Assembly: GCA_003576765.1 (NCBI GenBank)
Contig: QEVP01000016.1
Span: 1 to 49,751 of the forward strand
Reading direction: 5' to 3'
DNA: 49,751 nt
Origin: Pseudomonadota bacterium
Lineage (GTDB): Bacteria > Pseudomonadota > Alphaproteobacteria > Rhizobiales > Xanthobacteraceae
In this document: piece after piece, positions 45,860 to 49,751 of the stretch
Position numbering within the stretch: the stretch's first letter is position 1
Layout of the letters: each line of letters opens with the position of its first letter
Program-made: the position numbers and the translations under genes
Notes under the pieces: model-generated
Told to the model about the DNA's origin: nothing
The model's input: the letters and a program-made list of their open reading frames with translations, nothing else
Databases searched by the model: none

Positions 45860-48523
45860 ATGCGTGCGGTCCTCGCCGTAGTGGTGCTGGTCTCCATTAT
45901 TCATGCCGGCTTGTGGGCCGTGTTGCGCGACCGCCAGCAGGCGCCGGACTTCACCGGCATGCTGCCCAGCGTGTCCTACGCGCCGTTCGAAGGCACCGGC
46001 CACCCGGACATCGACAACATCCCGACCGTCGAGAAAATCCGCGCCGACCTCAAGGTACTGGCGACCATGACGCGCGCGGTCCGGCTTTACTCCTCGACCG
46101 GCGGCGTCGAACTGGTGCCTCCGCTGGCGGCCGAGGCCGGACTCAAGGTCACGGTCGGCGCGTGGATCGACAAAAATACCGACCGCAACGAGCGCGAGAT
46201 GCAGGCGGCGGTCGAGCTTGCGCGGCGCAACAGCAACGTCAACGGCATCGTCGTCGGTAACGAGACCATCTACCGCGGCGAACAGAAGGTCGAAGACCTC
46301 ATCAAGCTGATCCAGCGCGTCAAGAGCCAGACCAACGTGCCGGTCACCACCGGCGAGATCTGGAATATCTGGATCGACCACCCCGAGCTTGCCTCCTCAG
46401 TCGATTTCATCGCCGCGCACATCCTGCCCTACTGGGAAGGCTTCTCCGAGCGGCAGGCTGTCGACCAGGCGCTGATCATCTACCAGAAGCTCCGCGAAAC
46501 CTTCCCCGGCAAGCGCATCGTCATCGCCGAGTTCGGCTGGCCGAGCGGCGGCTACAATCTCAAGGCCGCGACGCCCGGCCAGACCGAACAGGCGGTCGTG
46601 CTGCGCAACTTCGTCAGCCGCGCCGAGGCCATCGGCATGGATTACAACATCGTCGAGGCGATCGATCAGCCGTGGAAATATTTCGAGGGCGGCGTCGGGC
46701 CGTACTGGGGCATTTTCAACGCCGCGCGCGAGCCGAAATTTGCCTGGACCGGCCCGGTGGTCGATCGCAACACCTGGAAGCTGGCGGCCATCGCGCTCCT
46801 GGTCGGCGTGCTGCTGTCGCTGCCGATCCTGCGCCTGGTACGGCCGACGGCGATGCAGGCGGCCATGCTGTCGGCCGCCGCCAACGGCGTCGGCGCCTGG
46901 GTCGCGACCGTGTTCGCCTACTGGACCACGCACTACTTCGTGTTCGGCTCGGCACTCGCCCTCACCCTCGGCATGACGCTGCTGGTGCCGCTGGTGCTGA
47001 TTGCCATGGCGCGCATCGAGGAGATCGCCACCATCGCTTTCGGCCGGGCCCCGTCACGGCTCATTCGCACGCCCGCACCGCTGCCTGACGGCACGCCGAT
47101 GCCAAAAGTGTCGATCCACGTTCCGGCCTATTACGAGCCGCCGGAGATGCTGAAGCAGACGCTGGATGCGGTGGCGCGGCTCGACTACCCGAATTTCGAG
47201 TGCGTGGTGATCATCAACAACACGCCCGATCCCGCATTCTGGCAACCGATTCAGGATCACTGCCGCACGCTTGGCGACCGCTTTAAGTTCATCAACGCCG
47301 AGAAGGTGCAAGGTTTCAAGGCCGGCGCACTGCGCATCGCCATGGAGCGCACCGCCGCCGATGCCGAGATCATCGGTATCATCGACGCCGACTATTGCGT
47401 CACGCCCGACTGGCTCAAGGATCTGGTGCCGGCCTTCGCCGACCCGCGCGTCGGCCTCGTGCAGGCGCCGCAGGACCACCGCGACGGCGACCGCAGCCTG
47501 ATGCACTACGCCATGAACGGCGAATATGCCGGATTCTTCGATATCGGCATGGTGCAACGCAATGAGGTCAACGCCATCATCGTTCACGGCACCATGTGCC
47601 TGATCCGCCGTGCGGCGATGGAACAGGCCGGCGGCTGGTCGAGCGACACCATCTGCGAGGATTCCGACCTCGGCCTGTCGATCATGGAGCGCGGCTGGCT
47701 CACCCACTACACCAACCGCCGCTACGGCTACGGGCTGTTGCCGGACACCTATGAAGCGTTCAAGAAGCAGCGCCACCGCTGGGGCTATGGCGGCTTCCAG
47801 ATCGTCAAAAAACACTGGCGCCAGTTTCTGCCGGGATCGCGCGGCCTCTCGCCGCACCAGAAGCGCGAATTCGCGCTCGGCTGGCTCAACTGGCTCGGCG
47901 CCGAAAGCATCGGCGTGGTGGTGGCGCTGCTCAACCTCGCCTGGGTGCCGGTGGTGGCGTTCGCCGATATCGCCATCCCCGACAAGATTCTCACGCTGCC
48001 GATCATCGCCGCCTTCGTGGTGTCGTTCGCTCACTTCCTGTCGCTATATCGGCTCCGCGTCTCGATCGGGTTCGGCCAGATGATGAGCGCGATGGTTGCT
48101 GCGATGTCGGTGCAATGGACGGTGTCGCGCGCCGTCGCCGACGGCCTGATCAAGGATCACCTGCCGTTTGCCCGCACCTCCAAGGGCGGGCTGTCGCTGA
48201 TATCCATCGAGTTCCAGGCGTTCTGGGAGGCGGTGATCGGCCTATTGCTGCTGATCGGCGCCGCCGTGCTGGTGATGAGCAACGCCTACCGCGAGATTCG
48301 CGAGATCTACATCTTTGCCGGCGTATTGGTGCTGCAGAGCCTGCCGTTCCTGTCGGCGGTGGCGATCGCGCTTTTGGAGCACTCGCGCATCAACCTGTTC
48401 AGCTTCTGGCGCAATGGCGCGATCCGCGCCGCGGAACTGATCGGGCTGCGCCAGCCCGAGATGTTGCCGGCGCCGGCCGAGATGCAGCCCGTTCCAGTCG
48501 AGGTGCCGCGCGAAGGCGGCTAG
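45860..48523 (+). CDS. ndvB: NdvB-like beta-glucan synthase (GH17 domain plus GT2 glycosyltransferase)
   Basis: Protein of 887 residues. After one membrane segment, a GH17-type domain (about 30-300) has SYAPFEGTGHPDIDN, IVVGNETIYRGE and IVIAEFGWPSGG with both carboxylates kept. Several membrane helices follow, then a GT2 processive transferase at about 415-650 with VSIHVPAYYEPPEML, IGIIDADYCVTPDW (DxD type), CEDSDLGLSI (base) and KQRHRWGYGG (QxxRW). More membrane helices close the C-terminus. It should polymerise UDP-glucose to beta-1,3-glucan across the inner membrane, as in Bradyrhizobium NdvB. ATG 45860 was chosen with AAGGG nine bases upstream; TTG 45851 is in frame. Confidence 0.92.
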   Translation: MRAVLAVVVLVSIIHAGLWAVLRDRQQAPDFTGMLPSVSYAPFEGTGHPDIDNIPTVEKIRADLKVLATMTRAVRLYSSTGGVELVPPLAAEAGLKVTVGAWIDKNTDRNEREMQAAVELARRNSNVNGIVVGNETIYRGEQKVEDLIKLIQRVKSQTNVPVTTGEIWNIWIDHPELASSVDFIAAHILPYWEGFSERQAVDQALIIYQKLRETFPGKRIVIAEFGWPSGGYNLKAATPGQTEQAVVLRNFVSRAEAIGMDYNIVEAIDQPWKYFEGGVGPYWGIFNAAREPKFAWTGPVVDRNTWKLAAIALLVGVLLSLPILRLVRPTAMQAAMLSAAANGVGAWVATVFAYWTTHYFVFGSALALTLGMTLLVPLVLIAMARIEEIATIAFGRAPSRLIRTPAPLPDGTPMPKVSIHVPAYYEPPEMLKQTLDAVARLDYPNFECVVIINNTPDPAFWQPIQDHCRTLGDRFKFINAEKVQGFKAGALRIAMERTAADAEIIGIIDADYCVTPDWLKDLVPAFADPRVGLVQAPQDHRDGDRSLMHYAMNGEYAGFFDIGMVQRNEVNAIIVHGTMCLIRRAAMEQAGGWSSDTICEDSDLGLSIMERGWLTHYTNRRYGYGLLPDTYEAFKKQRHRWGYGGFQIVKKHWRQFLPGSRGLSPHQKREFALGWLNWLGAESIGVVVALLNLAWVPVVAFADIAIPDKILTLPIIAAFVVSFAHFLSLYRLRVSIGFGQMMSAMVAAMSVQWTVSRAVADGLIKDHLPFARTSKGGLSLISIEFQAFWEAVIGLLLLIGAAVLVMSNAYREIREIYIFAGVLVLQSLPFLSAVAIALLEHSRINLFSFWRNGAIRAAELIGLRQPEMLPAPAEMQPVPVEVPREGG

Positions 48524-48589
48524 AGCGCTTCAAGCGAAGCCTGCCCTAAGCTCGCGGTTGCCGGCGCAACGCCTGCGTGCGGAAAGTCG

Positions 48590-48635
48590 TGGTGAGCGCG
48601 GAGGGACTCGAACCCTCGACCCCATGATTAAAAGT
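48590..48635 (-). pseudogene. 3' fragment of tRNA-Lys(TTT), left attachment site of an integrated element
   Basis: On the minus strand, bases read as the 3' portion of a tRNA: loop CTTTTAA with anticodon TTT, 3' anticodon arm TCATG, a typical T-arm GAGGGTTCGAGTCCCTC, acceptor 3' arm CGCGCTC, discriminator A and CCA. The 5' half is absent: where arm CATGA should pair with TCATG the sequence is AAGAA, and no D-arm or 5' acceptor follows. Identity stops at the anticodon loop, the usual crossover site of tyrosine integrases. The integrase gene begins 110 bases further right. The intact tRNA-Lys gene should lie at the other end of the element. Confidence 0.85.
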
Positions 48636-48688
48636 TCTTAGCCATTCCTTACGTTTCCACCGATATCTCCCGTTTTACCTTGCGGTGC

Positions 48689-48733
48689 GTGCATAGTGTG
48701 TGCATATTGACCCCGTGATTTTTCCGTGTGCAC
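48689..48733. promoter_or_regulatory. GTGCA repeats before the integrase gene
   Basis: GTGCATA occurs at 48689-48695 and again at 48700-48706, 11 bases apart (one helical turn), and the palindrome GTGCAC lies at 48728-48733, in the 110-base gap between the tRNA fragment and the integrase start. They may be integrase arm-type sites or operators for the element's regulator. Role is inference. Confidence 0.4.
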
Positions 48734-48744
48734 GAGAGGAAACG

Positions 48745-49751
48745 ATGCAAGGTAAGATCAACAAAAGCCGAGTCGATAGGATGCAGCCCAGCACCATTAT
48801 CGCCGATGGCGAGATTAAGGGTTTTGTCGCGCGCAAGCTAGCCAGCGGGCGGGTGACGTTCGGCTTTCGCTACCGGGATGCTGCCGGCAAGCAGAAGTGG
48901 CACGGCCTCGGATTAATGGGATCGATCACGGCAGAGGAAGCGCGGGTCCTCGCCAAGAAGCGGGCTGGCGAGGTAGCGGACGGTCGCGACCCTTCGGCAG
49001 AACGGGTGACGGCGAAGGCGGAGGCAGCCAAGGCCAGCCGGGCGGCGTCGAATACCGTCAACGCCATCTTGGACGACTTCGTGAAACGCCACGCCAGCAA
49101 GCTCCGCAGCGAGGACCAGATCACGTCTGCGCTGGACCGATATGTTCGGCCCCGGATCGGGGAAAGTTCCATCTACGAATTGAAGCGCCGGCAAATCGTG
49201 GAAATGCTGGACGCGGTGGAGGACAAGGCCGGACCGGTCATGGCGGATCGGACGCTGGCGCATCTGCGGAAAGCGTTCAATTGGCAGGCCGCGCGGGACG
49301 ATGATTTCCTATCACCGATAGTTCGGGGCATGGCGCGGACCAAACCCAAGGAGCGCGCCCGGCAACGTGTCCTGACCGACGATGAAATCCGGGACATCTG
49401 GCAGGCGTTGGAAACGGCCGACGTGCCGTCGTGCTATCCGCGCTACATCAAGATGCTGCTGCTGACCATGACGCGGCGCAACGAAGCCGCTGACATGAGC
49501 GCCGCCGAGATCGAGGGCGATCTGTGGACCATTCCCGGCGAGCGGTACAAGACGAAGCTCGATCATGTCATTCCCCTATCGGCAGATGCGAAAGGCCTGA
49601 TCGGCACCAAGCCCAAAGACTTCAAGGGTAATAACTGGTTCGTGTTCTCGACCACGGATGGCGCGCGACCGTTCAGCGGGTTCAGCAAGGCCAAGAAAGC
49701 CCTTGATGCCGAGATCGCCAAGCGGCGCAAGGCAGAGGGCCGGGCGAAGAT
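48745..49751 (+). CDS. int: Tyrosine recombinase (integrase), partial, 3' end outside window
   Basis: 335 codons are visible, without a stop. The N-terminus (IIADGEIKGFVARKLASGRV, TFGFRYRDAAGKQKWHGLGL) is a P4-type integrase arm-binding domain, followed by a core-binding region (NAILDDFVKRHASKL, RYVRPRIGESSIYELKRRQI) and the beginning of the catalytic domain with its first Arg (LLLTMTRRNEAADMSAAEI) and VIPLSADAKGLI. The second Arg-His and the Tyr nucleophile are expected just beyond the window. GAGAGGA precedes ATG 48745. Codon use is less GC-rich than that of its neighbours, consistent with transfer. It sits directly beside the tRNA-Lys fragment. Confidence 0.93.
   Translation, partial: MQGKINKSRVDRMQPSTIIADGEIKGFVARKLASGRVTFGFRYRDAAGKQKWHGLGLMGSITAEEARVLAKKRAGEVADGRDPSAERVTAKAEAAKASRAASNTVNAILDDFVKRHASKLRSEDQITSALDRYVRPRIGESSIYELKRRQIVEMLDAVEDKAGPVMADRTLAHLRKAFNWQAARDDDFLSPIVRGMARTKPKERARQRVLTDDEIRDIWQALETADVPSCYPRYIKMLLLTMTRRNEAADMSAAEIEGDLWTIPGERYKTKLDHVIPLSADAKGLIGTKPKDFKGNNWFVFSTTDGARPFSGFSKAKKALDAEIAKRRKAEGRAK

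Overview
The window is a GC-rich chromosomal segment of an alphaproteobacterium, most likely of the order Hyphomicrobiales near Bradyrhizobium, Rhodopseudomonas and Xanthobacteraceae. The assignment is inferred from gene content and order: ntrB-dusB-ispDF-pncC with lipA-coq10 facing it, a fused ispDF, sdhE-mfd beside recG, an IalB-family protein, and an ndvB/ndvC-type cyclic beta-glucan locus. No 16S rRNA gene is present, so the genus is left open.

Layout. 1-7.0 kb is housekeeping: partial ntrB, dusB, ispDF, pncC, coq10, lipA, a 3-methyladenine glycosylase and cfa. 7.2-9.4 kb holds one large gene fusing a membrane anchor, cytochrome c, cupredoxin and a class II copper nitrite reductase. 9.5-13.8 kb carries a glycine-zipper lipoprotein, tRNA-Pro(TGG), a DUF192 protein, a double cold-shock-domain protein, a sirtuin, two small unknowns and a glyoxalase-type protein. 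13.8-17.4 kb is an envelope neighbourhood: three very small proteins, RlpA, a DUF2147 protein and two secreted paralogues about 3 kb apart. 17.4-26 kb has a cupin, the translationally coupled pxpBCA 5-oxoprolinase operon, a quinone oxidoreductase, TerC, a UbiH-family hydroxylase, an AEC transporter, HspQ and IalB. 26.3-30.9 kb is a run of a peptide-type solute-binding protein, an acyl-adenylate-like protein that has lost its phosphate-binding motif, and a PleD-like protein with degenerate GGDEF and receiver domains. 30.9-41.4 kb is DNA repair and cell-wall precursor metabolism (mfd, sdhE, recG, a DUF502 protein, glmS, glmU). 41.5-48.5 kb has a SPOR-like membrane protein, a small membrane protein and the ndv-like locus (GH17 membrane protein, small secreted protein, GH17-GT2 synthase). 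From 48.6 kb a 3' tRNA-Lys fragment and a tyrosine integrase mark the left end of an integrated element that runs off the window.

Intergenic gaps carry a family of GC-rich palindromes. Three occur as composites with CGTCA/TGACG ends (25.1, 34.8 and 37.0 kb) and two as simple hairpins after genes (14.4 and 25.2 kb). They resemble the RIME/REP-type elements of rhizobia.

The points most worth following are the three-part nitrite reductase fusion, the solute-binding/pseudo-ligase/pseudo-GGDEF run, the integrase junction split at the tRNA-Lys anticodon loop, the possible ATT start of the ndvC-like gene, and the palindromic repeats. I saw no CRISPR array, no toxin-antitoxin pair, no recognisable defence system and no insertion sequence.
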